Source: an uncultured Clostridium sp.
GTDB taxonomy: Bacteria; Bacillota; Clostridia; Clostridiales; Clostridiaceae
Direction of reading: 5' to 3'
DNA: 10,668 nt
NCBI RefSeq assembly: GCF_934754915.1
Contig: NZ_CAKVKB010000116.1
Coordinates: 1 to 10,668 of the forward strand
The translations under genes were made by a program, and so were the position numbers. Below the pieces are notes generated by a model that saw nothing but the letters and a program-made list of their open reading frames with translations, did no database searches and was not told the DNA's origin. This document shows, piece by piece, positions 1-6,754 of the stretch; positions within the stretch are counted from its first letter, which is position 1; every line of letters begins with the position of its first letter.

Positions 1-77
1 GGCTCAGTAGCTCAGCTGGTTAGAGTGCCGGCCTGTCACGCCGGAGGTCGAGGGTTCGAGCCCCTTCTGAGTCGCCA
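1..77 (+). tRNA. tRNA-Asp (anticodon GTC), CCA encoded
   Basis: This is a complete tRNA for aspartate. The acceptor stem pairs positions 1-7 with 67-73 (six Watson-Crick pairs and one G-T), followed by discriminator G74 and an encoded CCA at 75-77. The anticodon stem pairs 28-32 with 40-44 around the seven-base loop 33-39, which carries GTC at 35-37. The TTCGA of the T loop is at 55-59. The gene starts at the first base of the window, so it may be the last member of a tRNA cluster whose other genes lie outside. A terminator follows 5 bp downstream. Confidence 0.97.
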
Positions 78-82
78 AAATG

Positions 83-112
83 AACAAGCTTTATGTTGAA
101 GCTTGTTTTTTT
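83..112 (+). terminator. Rho-independent terminator of the tRNA transcript
   Basis: A perfect 9-bp stem pairs AACAAGCTT (83-91) with AAGCTTGTT (99-107) around a 7-nt loop. It runs into a T tract ending at 112. It sits directly behind tRNA-Asp and would end that transcript. Confidence 0.9.
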
Positions 113-238
113 GTATTTATGAATAAATCTAGAGTGTAGGTGGTCCTAAAGAACTTTTAGTTGTGAACAGAAAAGAGATTTATAAGAAGTGTAAAGTAAA
201 TTATTTGTTCAATGAGTAGTTTTGATTATATCGAATAT

Positions 239-269
239 TAATATTGTAAACTGATAATTTACAATATTA
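239..269. repeat. 12-bp perfect hairpin without a T tract
   Basis: TAATATTGTAAA (239-250) pairs perfectly with TTTACAATATTA (258-269) around a 7-nt loop. Neither side is followed by a T run, so it is not a standard terminator. It lies one base from the dnaC terminator hairpin, so a minus-strand transcript reading through that terminator would meet this second structure. The DNA between 113 and 238 shows no gene or recognisable site. Confidence 0.7.
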
Positions 270-270
270 A

Positions 271-305
271 AAATAGATGATTAGAAAATAACTAATCATC
301 TATTT
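271..305 (-). terminator. Terminator overlapping the end of the helicase-loader gene
   Basis: A perfect 14-bp stem pairs 271-284 with 292-305 around a 7-nt loop. The stop codon of the loader gene (296-298) lies inside the right arm. On the minus strand the hairpin ends in a short T run (ATTTTTAA). On the plus strand it is followed by a stronger T run (302-309), so it may work in both directions. Confidence 0.8.
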
Positions 306-1279
306 TTTTCTAGATTTTTATATACTCTTATATCTTCAGAATAAAATTTAAATAATTTAAAATCGCCAAGTAATCTTGAGGATATTCTTTCACTATATCT
401 TTTCACAATATCAGATAGAGGAAGATTAGTTGATATAATCATTTTCTTATTATTTAATATCTTTCTGTTTAGAATATTAAATAATTCTGATACAGAAAAT
501 TCATTAAGATGTTCTGCACCTAAATCATCAATTATAAGCAAATCACAATCAAAAAGAAGAGACTGCAGATTTGAATTATTATTGAATCTTATATCACGAA
601 GATTTTGTAATAACTCATCTGATGTTTTATAAACTACAAGATAACCTTTATCTAAAACTTCTTTTGCTATACAGTATGACAGATAAGTTTTTCCGCTGCC
701 AGGATTGCCATAGAAAAGAAGATTTGTATTTAATGAAGAGAAGTTTGGTATATAATCCTTTTGAACATATTCTAAAATTTTTTCAATATTTTTTCTTGAA
801 GAATATTTTTCATCACTAATTCTATGAACAGGATATAAATTTAAATCAAAATTGTTGAAGTTATTTGTTTTTATTATCTGTTCAAGTTCAGAGTCTTTAT
901 AGTAAAGCTGAATTAATTTTTCTTTATAACATTTACATTTAGTATTTCCAATAAAACCAGTATCCTGACATTTTGCACAACGATAGTGTAGACTCAAGTA
1001 TTCTGGAGAATAGCCTCTTTCCACAAGCATTTCACATTTTTTCATTCTCAAATCAGTAATTTTTTCCTTAAATTCATTTAATGTTTCTTTTTCATTTGCA
1101 GATTTGATTACTGCTAAGGCCATTTTTAATGAGAGTTTTTGAATCTGGTTATCTAGTTCTATAATTTCAGGATATTTCTCAGAAATTTCAGCTTTTCTAT
1201 TTTTTAAGGCTCTAGATTCAGAATCTCTAATATTATCATATATTTTTAAAATTTCACTTTGATATCCTTTAATCATCAT
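296..1279 (-). CDS. DnaC/DnaI-like AAA+ helicase loader
   Basis: This 327-residue cytoplasmic ATPase probably loads the replicative helicase at the origin or at restarting forks. The N-terminal half is helical and ends in a cysteine cluster, CxxC at 101-104 and CxC at 115-117, resembling the zinc-binding part of DnaI-type loaders. The AAA+ part has Walker A GNPGSGKT (191-198), Walker B LLIIDD (247-252), a sensor-1-like STN (283-285) and an arginine-finger region SERISSR (296-302). The frame opens with two adjacent ATGs preceded by an AGGATGGG Shine-Dalgarno, and it overlaps the end of dnaD by 11 bp, which points to translational coupling. Clostridial annotations use either dnaC or dnaI for this gene, so I leave the symbol blank. 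The family call is firm; the partner helicase is outside the window. Confidence 0.93.
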   Translation of the reverse strand: MMIKGYQSEILKIYDNIRDSESRALKNRKAEISEKYPEIIELDNQIQKLSLKMALAVIKSANEKETLNEFKEKITDLRMKKCEMLVERGYSPEYLSLHYRCAKCQDTGFIGNTKCKCYKEKLIQLYYKDSELEQIIKTNNFNNFDLNLYPVHRISDEKYSSRKNIEKILEYVQKDYIPNFSSLNTNLLFYGNPGSGKTYLSYCIAKEVLDKGYLVVYKTSDELLQNLRDIRFNNNSNLQSLLFDCDLLIIDDLGAEHLNEFSVSELFNILNRKILNNKKMIISTNLPLSDIVKRYSERISSRLLGDFKLFKFYSEDIRVYKNLEKNR

Positions 1280-2273
1280 TATCCCATCCTAACAGTTTCT
1301 TTTCTAAAGAATCATAATCGTATTGTCGTGCTTCAAAGTTATTAAACTTATGAGGAGCAGTTATATTAGAATTATTATTGTTATATGAATTTTTTTGATA
1401 AGATATATTTTTAACAGATTTATTATCTTTTAATGCGATGTCTTCAAGAGTTTTAATGTTATTTTTAAACCAGTTTGAAAGAATTCCGTCTATATATTTA
1501 AAATCTGCTCGATTTAATCTTTCAAAACAAATATCACAAGCTTTAAAAATAACTTCGTTAGAGAATTTAAATGTAATAATCCATTTTTCAATCATATCTT
1601 GTTGAGGTTTCATTATGTCAGTGTTTGTTATTCCTAAATATGAAAGAATCTTTCGTATATTAATCCATTTATCTTCTGTTTTTTTGATAAGATTTTGAGC
1701 CTGTTCAACAGTGCATATTTTCTGATCATGCCATGCTAAAGCTACTTTCTCAATATAGCGGTGATCGCTTTTTCCTTTAGACACACAATATTCTATTAAT
1801 ATTAATATAAGTTCTGAAGAAAAACCAAATTCCTTCTGCCAGTTTAGATAAAGAGACATTTCATTAGGAGAAAGAGGTCGACCTAAAAGAACTTCTATAT
1901 CTCTAAGCATATCTTTTGTATTATTACTATCTAGTGCATCTAATAAATCAATTTGTTTTGATGACGATTTTATATCTTCTGTTAAATCTACAAATTCAAT
2001 ATTGAAATTTCCCATTCTATCTATTGGAATTAATTTTATGACACCAAGATCATTCCAATAATGTAATGCATTCATGATATCGGACTCTAAAAGATTTAAT
2101 GAAGAAGCAATTATTGATGAATTTACTCCTAATTCACCACAAATATTGTATTTGAGCATAAGCAAGTAAATTTTTATAAATTCACCTCTAGCTTGAGGCA
2201 TATATTTTTCAATAAAAACATTACTTACAGGAGTAAATTCTATAGATTTACTTTTTAACATGAATGTACTCAT
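1269..2273 (-). CDS. dnaD: DnaD-domain replication initiation/primosome protein
   Basis: This 334-residue protein would remodel origin DNA and help recruit the helicase loader encoded next to it. An N-terminal winged-helix region spans roughly residues 25-100. Two tandem DnaD/DnaB_2 modules follow. The first (about 122-195) ends in YIEKVALAWHDQKICT (173-188). The second (about 205-280) ends in YIDGILSNWFKNNIKT (260-275). Both show the conserved pattern of Y, then hydrophobic residues, then W, then I-T. A linker rich in N and S (about 283-308) leads to a C-terminal tail containing NNFEARQYDYDSLEKK. The ATG at 2273 has an AGGCAGG/AGGTAAG Shine-Dalgarno. The next in-frame ATG, four codons on, has none. 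It is the first gene of a two-gene unit with the loader. Confidence 0.92.
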   Translation of the reverse strand: MSTFMLKSKSIEFTPVSNVFIEKYMPQARGEFIKIYLLMLKYNICGELGVNSSIIASSLNLLESDIMNALHYWNDLGVIKLIPIDRMGNFNIEFVDLTEDIKSSSKQIDLLDALDSNNTKDMLRDIEVLLGRPLSPNEMSLYLNWQKEFGFSSELILILIEYCVSKGKSDHRYIEKVALAWHDQKICTVEQAQNLIKKTEDKWINIRKILSYLGITNTDIMKPQQDMIEKWIITFKFSNEVIFKACDICFERLNRADFKYIDGILSNWFKNNIKTLEDIALKDNKSVKNISYQKNSYNNNNSNITAPHKFNNFEARQYDYDSLEKKLLGWDNDD

Positions 2274-2338
2274 TGTGTTTCTTACCTGCCTTTCATTTTT
2301 ACCCTAATTTATCCTGTGTTTTTATGCGACAGATTAAA

Positions 2339-2344
2339 ATTATA
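2339..2344 (-). promoter_or_regulatory. Possible -10 box for dnaD-dnaC
   Basis: On the minus strand a perfect TATAAT lies 66 bp upstream of the dnaD start. No good -35 hexamer occurs at 16-18 bp, so this rests on the -10 box alone in AT-rich DNA. The rest of the gap 2274-2492 holds no gene that I can see. Confidence 0.3.
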
Positions 2345-2492
2345 ATAAATGTCCTAATTTGCAATATATAATGTATTATGAAATCTTTTGAGGATTTCTT
2401 TAATTATGTAGTTTTATCATTAGAACGTATATATTATAGAGTGTTATTTATAATTATAGCATAATATAAAAAATAACTCTTAAATAAAAAAT

Positions 2493-2525
2493 TATACAGA
2501 ATCATCATATAAAAGATTCTGTATA
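2493..2525 (-). terminator. Terminator of the S8 protease gene
   Basis: An 11-bp perfect stem pairs 2493-2503 with 2515-2525 around an 11-nt loop. On the minus strand it is followed by AATTTTTTATTT. It lies 27 bp beyond the protease stop codon and would separate that transcript from dnaD. Confidence 0.82.
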
Positions 2526-2552
2526 TAATAATTAGTACTTAATGACAATATT

Positions 2553-3752
2553 TTAGAATTGAAATTTTTTTAAGTTAATTACACCATTACCTTGAAAATA
2601 TTTTGGAATATCATCTATTGGATCGCAAATTACTTGAAGAAGGGATGATATATCTTTAAAAGTTATATCAGGTTTTTTTTCACATATTAAAGAACATATT
2701 CCGCATACATAAGCAGCTGCTAAAGAAGAACCAATAAATGTTTTATAAGATATATCAAGAGGTTTTGGATATAATTTCATTCCATTTTTTTCAGAAATAT
2801 AATTCTTATCAGAATTTAAAGAAACTATATTTGTACATGAAGCACACAAATCTGGTTTGTTATATTTAGTTAGCGGGCCACATGCAGAATAAAAATATGG
2901 TTTTACAGTTGATTTTTCAGAATCAAGTCCACCTACAGTTATACAATTTGAAAGTGAAGCAATTCCCATAATTGAATATTTTTCATTAATACTACTTCCA
3001 GCAGGGATTATAGGAATCATTCCATTTTTAATAGCAAGGTTAAATAAATTTTCAAATTCATTTACAATAAGAATATTGTGACTTAAAAGTTCAAAAGGAA
3101 GGCACAATATTTTTATATTATGTTCTTTAGATATATTGATAAGACTTTCTATTGAGAAAAGAATATCTGAAGCAAAGCCTTTTCCTAATTTATCAAAAGC
3201 TTTGTAACAGAAAAGTCTGCTTTTATGACAAATACCTTTGTACATGTTGTTAGATGAAAATCCGCTGCTGCATAAGATCCCACTTATAGATGTACCATGG
3301 CCATTATCATCATAAGGATAATGGATGCCATTTATTACATCCACAAATAGTGCAATTTTATTTGTAGGAGATATTAGGTCTTTGTGTGGATATACTCCAC
3401 TATCTATGATTCCTATGCCTACTCCAGCACCAGAAAGATCAGTTTTAAGAATATAGGAAGATTTATTTGCGGAAGTTACACTCATACCACATAAAAATAA
3501 ATATTCATCAAAAAAAATTTTTTCTACCTCAGGATATTCTATAATTCTATTTATACCCTTAAGGTTTAATTGAGCACTTATTAAATTAGAAGATTCGATT
3601 ATATTATAGACAGTTCCTTTATAGGAATTGATTTTTTTCACTATTGAGGACTGGAAAGCTTTATATTTTATGATTACTCTATAATACTTATAAATATTTT
3701 TAGACATGTAGTATTTTAAATTGTAATCTATTTTGTTTTTGTTTGAAAACAT
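2553..3752 (-). CDS. Subtilisin-family (S8) serine peptidase, divergent, no signal peptide
   Basis: This 399-residue protein has a propeptide-like N-terminal domain (about 20-90) and a subtilase domain (about 108-396). The triad can be placed at Asp117 in IIDSG, His152 in NGHGTSISG and Ser343 in GSSLAAA, the last standing where GTSMAAP is usual. The region that normally carries the oxyanion-hole Asn (AAGN in subtilisin) reads PAGSS (250-254), with Ser253 at the Asn place. The nearest Asn is 256. No signal peptide or membrane segment is visible, so an intracellular or spore-associated role is possible; clostridia have such S8 paralogues, including the Csp germination proteases. The ATG has an AGGAGA Shine-Dalgarno about 7 bp upstream. 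Upstream and downstream genes suggest no substrate. The family is certain; activity is not. Confidence 0.88.
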   Translation of the reverse strand: MFSNKNKIDYNLKYYMSKNIYKYYRVIIKYKAFQSSIVKKINSYKGTVYNIIESSNLISAQLNLKGINRIIEYPEVEKIFFDEYLFLCGMSVTSANKSSYILKTDLSGAGVGIGIIDSGVYPHKDLISPTNKIALFVDVINGIHYPYDDNGHGTSISGILCSSGFSSNNMYKGICHKSRLFCYKAFDKLGKGFASDILFSIESLINISKEHNIKILCLPFELLSHNILIVNEFENLFNLAIKNGMIPIIPAGSSINEKYSIMGIASLSNCITVGGLDSEKSTVKPYFYSACGPLTKYNKPDLCASCTNIVSLNSDKNYISEKNGMKLYPKPLDISYKTFIGSSLAAAYVCGICSLICEKKPDITFKDISSLLQVICDPIDDIPKYFQGNGVINLKKFQF

Positions 3753-3785
3753 AAATCTTCTCCTGAATTATTTGCTTTAATATAT

Positions 3786-3815
3786 ATTATACGAAGAAGA
3801 TTATATAGTTGCTAA
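3786..3815 (-). promoter_or_regulatory. Candidate promoter of the S8 protease gene
   Basis: On the minus strand TTAGCA (3810-3815) and TATAAT (3786-3791) are separated by 18 bp. The -35 matches the sigma-A consensus at four of six bases. The -10 is perfect and ends 33 bp before the ATG. There is no terminator between the hydrolase stop (3833) and this site, so some read-through from upstream is also possible. Confidence 0.45.
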
Positions 3816-3832
3816 TCTATAGTGGAAAGATT

Positions 3833-4648
3833 TTAAAAACTATAGGTTTCACCAATATCAAGAATTTTTATAGACTGATCGTGTATATTTAACAATGTCT
3901 GTTCAGTTTCATTAAAATCTTCTAAAGATATTTTAAAGGTTTTATAATGAATGGGAATCATAACAGATGAATTCATCATTTTAAACATTTCATAACTTTG
4001 TTGAGGAGTGCAGTGCATATATGAAAATCTATCTGGTTTATAGCATCCTACAGGCATTAATGAAATATCACTTTTAATTCCTTTAAAATTTTCAGTAAGG
4101 GCAGTATCACCAGCAAAAAATACAGATTTATTTTTTCTTTCAATAAGATAGGATATACTTTCATTGTCTATTCCTATATAAAATCGTCTTCCATCATGAT
4201 TTGCTTCAAAGGCAGTTACTTTTATAAATTCATCTTTATATATATCGCCAGGATGAAGAATATAGATTTTTTTAAATCCAAGAAGTTTTAAAAGCAACCT
4301 ATAGCCTTTAGGAGCTATAACTATAGCATTTTTATTAAGTTTCATTAATGAAGGAAAGTGCATATGATCCATATGCCCGTGAGATAAAAGTATGTAATCT
4401 ATATTTAAATCTTTCATATATGAAGGTTTTTTTACAACTCTTTTAAAATAACCAAGCATATTACAAAAAACAGGATCAGTTATTATAATTTTATTATATA
4501 AATCTATGACAGTAGTAGCATGCCCATACCAATTGATAGAATTATTTTTTATTTCATCACATTTTATAGGGGCACTTTTTTTAAAATATTCTTTTATGTT
4601 ATTAATACTTAAATGGGATAAAAAAATTATATTTGATATTAAATTCAA
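3833..4648 (-). CDS. UlaG/NAPE-PLD-like metallo-beta-lactamase-fold hydrolase
   Basis: This 271-residue protein has the MBL-fold metal site intact: SHGHMDH (His90, His92, Asp94, His95), His151 in NHDGR, Asp181 in AGDT, and His234 in PIHYKTF. The opening NWYGHATTVI (39-48) and the MPVGCYKPDRF...HCTPQQ segment (198-217) resemble the COG2220 family, which includes UlaG and N-acyl-phosphatidylethanolamine phospholipase D-like proteins. The substrate cannot be told; phospholipid, lactone and phosphodiester hydrolysis are all known in the superfamily. The start is TTG, chosen because AAAGGA sits 8 bp upstream and no better in-frame ATG exists. It begins 16 bp after the DMT-type membrane protein, so the two are probably co-transcribed. 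Confidence 0.88.
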   Translation of the reverse strand: MNLISNIIFLSHLSINNIKEYFKKSAPIKCDEIKNNSINWYGHATTVIDLYNKIIITDPVFCNMLGYFKRVVKKPSYMKDLNIDYILLSHGHMDHMHFPSLMKLNKNAIVIAPKGYRLLLKLLGFKKIYILHPGDIYKDEFIKVTAFEANHDGRRFYIGIDNESISYLIERKNKSVFFAGDTALTENFKGIKSDISLMPVGCYKPDRFSYMHCTPQQSYEMFKMMNSSVMIPIHYKTFKISLEDFNETEQTLLNIHDQSIKILDIGETYSF

Positions 4649-4657
4649 ATTTATACA

Positions 4658-4663
4658 TCCTTT
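4658..4663 (-). promoter_or_regulatory. Shine-Dalgarno that fixes the TTG start of the hydrolase
   Basis: AAAGGA on the minus strand lies 9-14 bp upstream of TTG (4648), with 8 nt between. The ATG inside AAAGGATG is in another frame. The site lies within the 16-bp gap after the DMT-protein stop codon. Confidence 0.7.
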
Positions 4664-4664
4664 C

Positions 4665-5096
4665 TTAATGTTTCCATTTAAATATTACAATACCAAGAAT
4701 CATAATAGCAATACCTATAAAATTATTTAATGAAAACTTAATCTTTTCAGTACCAAATAGACCAAAGTAATCAATAATAGCAGCAGAGAGAAGCTGAGCA
4801 ATTAATATTATTCCTATTCCAAGGGTAGGCCCCATTGTTCCAACACTTTTTATAACAGTAAAAGTTATTACTACACCAAGAAGGCCTCCTATAAGATAAA
4901 GTTTATTGGCTGTTTTTAAATTGCTGTAATTTCCATCACCATAAAAAAAGGATATTATAAGACTGCATACTAATGCAATTGCTTGAACTAATACTGTGGT
5001 TTCCCACAATCCTATTTTTTCACCAAGACGTGTGTTAAAAATTCCTTGAATGCTCATTGCAATACCAGAAATTATTGCAAATATTATACCTAACAT
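4665..5096 (-). CDS. DMT-family (DUF606/YdcZ-like) membrane transporter
   Basis: This 143-residue protein is almost entirely membrane-embedded. Five hydrophobic segments can be drawn, at about 2-20, 33-53, 66-86, 88-113 and 120-140. The start MLGIIFAIISGIAMSIQG and the TMGPTLGIGIILIAQL stretch (87-102) fit the half-length DUF606 branch of the drug/metabolite transporter superfamily, which usually works as a dimer and has no settled substrate. The ATG has an excellent GAGGTGAT Shine-Dalgarno. It is followed closely by the MBL-fold hydrolase, so the pair may export or import something related to that enzyme, but this is only inference from neighbourhood. Confidence 0.85.
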   Translation of the reverse strand: MLGIIFAIISGIAMSIQGIFNTRLGEKIGLWETTVLVQAIALVCSLIISFFYGDGNYSNLKTANKLYLIGGLLGVVITFTVIKSVGTMGPTLGIGIILIAQLLSAAIIDYFGLFGTEKIKFSLNNFIGIAIMILGIVIFKWKH

Positions 5097-5151
5097 ATTA
5101 TCACCTCAAAAATATTATTCCCAAGAGGTTTCGATTTATTATAATAAAATT

Positions 5152-5232
5152 AAATGGAGCTGTGGCATTAAAAAATTCAAATTACATTAAATATATATTG
5201 TATAATTTGATTTTTGTGCGACAGCTCCATTT
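5152..5232. repeat. 81-bp MITE-like long inverted repeat
   Basis: The ends are perfect 12-bp inverted repeats, AAATGGAGCTGT (5152-5163) and ACAGCTCCATTT (5221-5232). Pairing continues inward: GCAT with GTGC (one G-T), an A run with TTTTT, and TCAAATTA with TAATTTGA, leaving an AT-rich centre. The whole element can fold into one long imperfect hairpin. It carries no gene. It lies between the stop of the dUTPase-like gene and the DMT gene, both on the minus strand. It could be a miniature inverted-repeat element, a REP-like intergenic repeat, or a terminator; on the minus strand it is followed by AATTTTATT, a modest T run. Confidence 0.7.
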
Positions 5233-5252
5233 GATAAATTTTTAAATTATTA

Positions 5253-5726
5253 CTATACAAGAATTAATTCTAAGTTGTCTTCTAATTTTTCTGAAATTTG
5301 CTCTTCAGAAAAACCTAATGTCAATCCAAGGCTTAATAAATCTTCAAATAAAGTTTGGTAATGATCCATAGAAGGTGAAGCAATTAAGTCGTTGATATCA
5401 ATATATAAATTTAAGAATTGATCACTTAAACAATAATCATTTGGAATCATATCAATAAATTCCATAAAATCATACTTGTGATCGATTCCTAAAGTTAAAA
5501 CTTGAGAAATACATATCATATATTTATTAAAAACTTTATCTATATCTATAGATTTTAAATTATCTGATAAGTAATTAAAACATATTGTCTCATTAGCTAA
5601 TTCACCTAAAGTAATTTGAAAAAACAAATTTTTTCTGGCTCTTAATTTATAAGAATCTAATTCGGGATTTATATTTAAGGTATCATTGAATTTTTTTTGT
5701 ATTTCAAACATTGGTTGAACATTCAT
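5253..5726 (-). CDS. dUTPase-like all-alpha NTP pyrophosphatase, metal site degenerate
   Basis: This 157-residue soluble helical protein resembles the dimeric dUTP diphosphatases (all-alpha NTP-PPase superfamily). The signature is LGELANETICF (40-50), matching the usual ELGELANETRCF, followed by VLTLGID (76-82) where the family has a LSLGI-type motif. It also has DQFLNLYIDINDL (102-114) and LGLTLGFSEEQI (133-144). The superfamily binds magnesium through ExxE and ExxD. Here the first reads T39-LG-E42 and the second K68-YM-I71 by my alignment, so three of four ligands appear changed. The C-terminal basic/Asn motif is also not evident. It may be a weak or non-enzymatic relative. The ATG has an AGGAGG site at ideal distance. 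It stands alone between two intergenic hairpin elements. Confidence 0.62.
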   Translation of the reverse strand: MNVQPMFEIQKKFNDTLNINPELDSYKLRARKNLFFQITLGELANETICFNYLSDNLKSIDIDKVFNKYMICISQVLTLGIDHKYDFMEFIDMIPNDYCLSDQFLNLYIDINDLIASPSMDHYQTLFEDLLSLGLTLGFSEEQISEKLEDNLELILV

Positions 5727-5931
5727 TTCATATCCTCCTAGAAATTTAACAACTAATATTATTTTACAAAATCTTTAAAATAAAAGAAAGACGAGTAAAC
5801 GAATACAGATAAATTTTTTTAGTTGCTAAATATATGTTGCTATTGAATTTTTAATAATAACTATAAATAATAATATTAAAATTGGTAAAAAGTGAATTTA
5901 AATGCTTAAAAGTATTAATAAATAATCAGCA

Positions 5932-5976
5932 TAATTTAAAAGAGGACTACTGTTTTAGTAATCCTCTTTTAAATTA
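5932..5976 (-). terminator. Terminator after the 2H-like gene
   Basis: The structure has 15 perfect pairs (5932-5946 with 5962-5976), one mismatch, and four more pairs around a 5-nt loop. In minus-strand RNA the mismatch becomes a U-G pair, giving a continuous 20-bp stem. The 3' arm ends CUCUUUUAAAUUA. It lies about 60 bp past the stop of the 2H-like gene and is nearly symmetrical, so it may act in both directions. The rest of the gap 5727-6036 shows no gene. Confidence 0.75.
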
Positions 5977-6036
5977 TTTAGTTTCAAATAAAAATCTGTA
6001 TTTAACAAGTTAAAATATATTATTGTAAGAAAGAAA

Positions 6037-6576
6037 CTAAAAATCTTTTAAAATATATGAATGAACGGGTATGTTTTTCTTAACTGTTGGAATCTTCCAT
6101 ATTTCAATGCTCTTTATTCTAAGTTTTACAATATTGCTATCATAATATATTTCCGGGAAATTTAATTTTACATCTTGTTTTTTATAATCTTTAGGAATAT
6201 ATCCTATATTTGCAAGTGATATAAAATTATCACCTAATGATTTAATGTTAAATCCATGCAAAGATAGTGTATCACATATTAAACGAGAGAGTCTCTTTAT
6301 ATAACCTTTATTTTCTAATTTTAAGTTTACTGTTTTTGTCGGTTCTGATAAATAAACTAAATCATCAGCATCTATTCTAAAACTTTTATATGGAGAAATA
6401 ATTTTGTCTAATATAGGCTGTAATTTATCTATATTTGGATTATCAACTAGAGCTAATGGTATATGTGGTGCTGGAGAATTTCTATTTGCCCTGAATTTTT
6501 TTGACATATTTCTTTGAATTGGTGCAATCATTTGATAAGTGTCATCATCAAATAATGCAACTATATAGTACTTCAT
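6037..6576 (-). CDS. 2H phosphoesterase-like (LigT/2'-5' RNA ligase fold) protein, second motif altered
   Basis: With the start used here the protein is 179 residues. The layout fits the 2H fold: strand KYYIVALF at the N-terminus, then PHIPLALVD where the first HxT/S motif belongs, a helix (IDKLQPILDKII), strands around FRIDADDLVYL and TVNLKLE, a helix (YIKRLSRLICDTL), then NFISLANIGY where the second HxT/S belongs. The first motif keeps His (HIP) but has Pro for Thr/Ser. The second has Phe for His (FIS). True 2H enzymes need both histidines, so hydrolysis or ligation looks doubtful. The ATG at 6576 is preferred to a GTG 12 bp upstream, because that GTG lies in the GAGGGG site that serves the ATG. 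The identification rests on pattern, not on a strong motif. Confidence 0.5.
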   Translation of the reverse strand: MKYYIVALFDDDTYQMIAPIQRNMSKKFRANRNSPAPHIPLALVDNPNIDKLQPILDKIISPYKSFRIDADDLVYLSEPTKTVNLKLENKGYIKRLSRLICDTLSLHGFNIKSLGDNFISLANIGYIPKDYKKQDVKLNFPEIYYDSNIVKLRIKSIEIWKIPTVKKNIPVHSYILKDF

Positions 6577-6580
6577 GATA

Positions 6581-6586
6581 CCCCTC
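6581..6586 (-). promoter_or_regulatory. Shine-Dalgarno that fixes the ATG start of the 2H-like gene
   Basis: GAGGGG on the minus strand ends 4 bp before ATG 6576; pairing its GAGG leaves a 6-nt spacer. The alternative GTG (6586-6588) overlaps the site itself and has no site of its own. Confidence 0.7.
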
Positions 6587-6721
6587 ACAATCTTTAAATT
6601 AGTATTAATCGAAGTTTAATAAATTATAACATATTAAATAAAAGAAAAGAATATATGAATAATTAAAATTTGAATACAAATAATAAAAATGTAATTATAA
6701 ACAATATTTTACATAAAAATA

Positions 6722-6754
6722 AGGGAGGTTTTTCTAAAAATGACAGTGAAATGA
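6722..6754 (+). other. Orphan Shine-Dalgarno with a 4-codon frame
   Basis: AGGGAGG (6722-6728) is followed 11 bp later by ATG (6740), but the frame stops at TGA (6752-6754) after M-T-V-K. The same frame stays open after that stop from GTG 6755 to TGA 6824-6826 (23 codons, hydrophobic then basic). It may be a leader peptide, the start of a decayed gene, or chance. Confidence 0.25.

Noticed and set aside
5057..5245. Plus-strand frame of about 62 codons over the DMT gene start and the inverted repeat
   Set aside because: It is antisense to the DMT start, runs through the 81-bp repeat and has no ribosome binding site.
3808..5841. Repeated GTTGCTA motif (3809-3815, 5822-5828, 5835-5841) as an operator
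   Set aside because: A 7-mer recurring three times in very AT-rich DNA, at unrelated positions relative to genes, is weak evidence.
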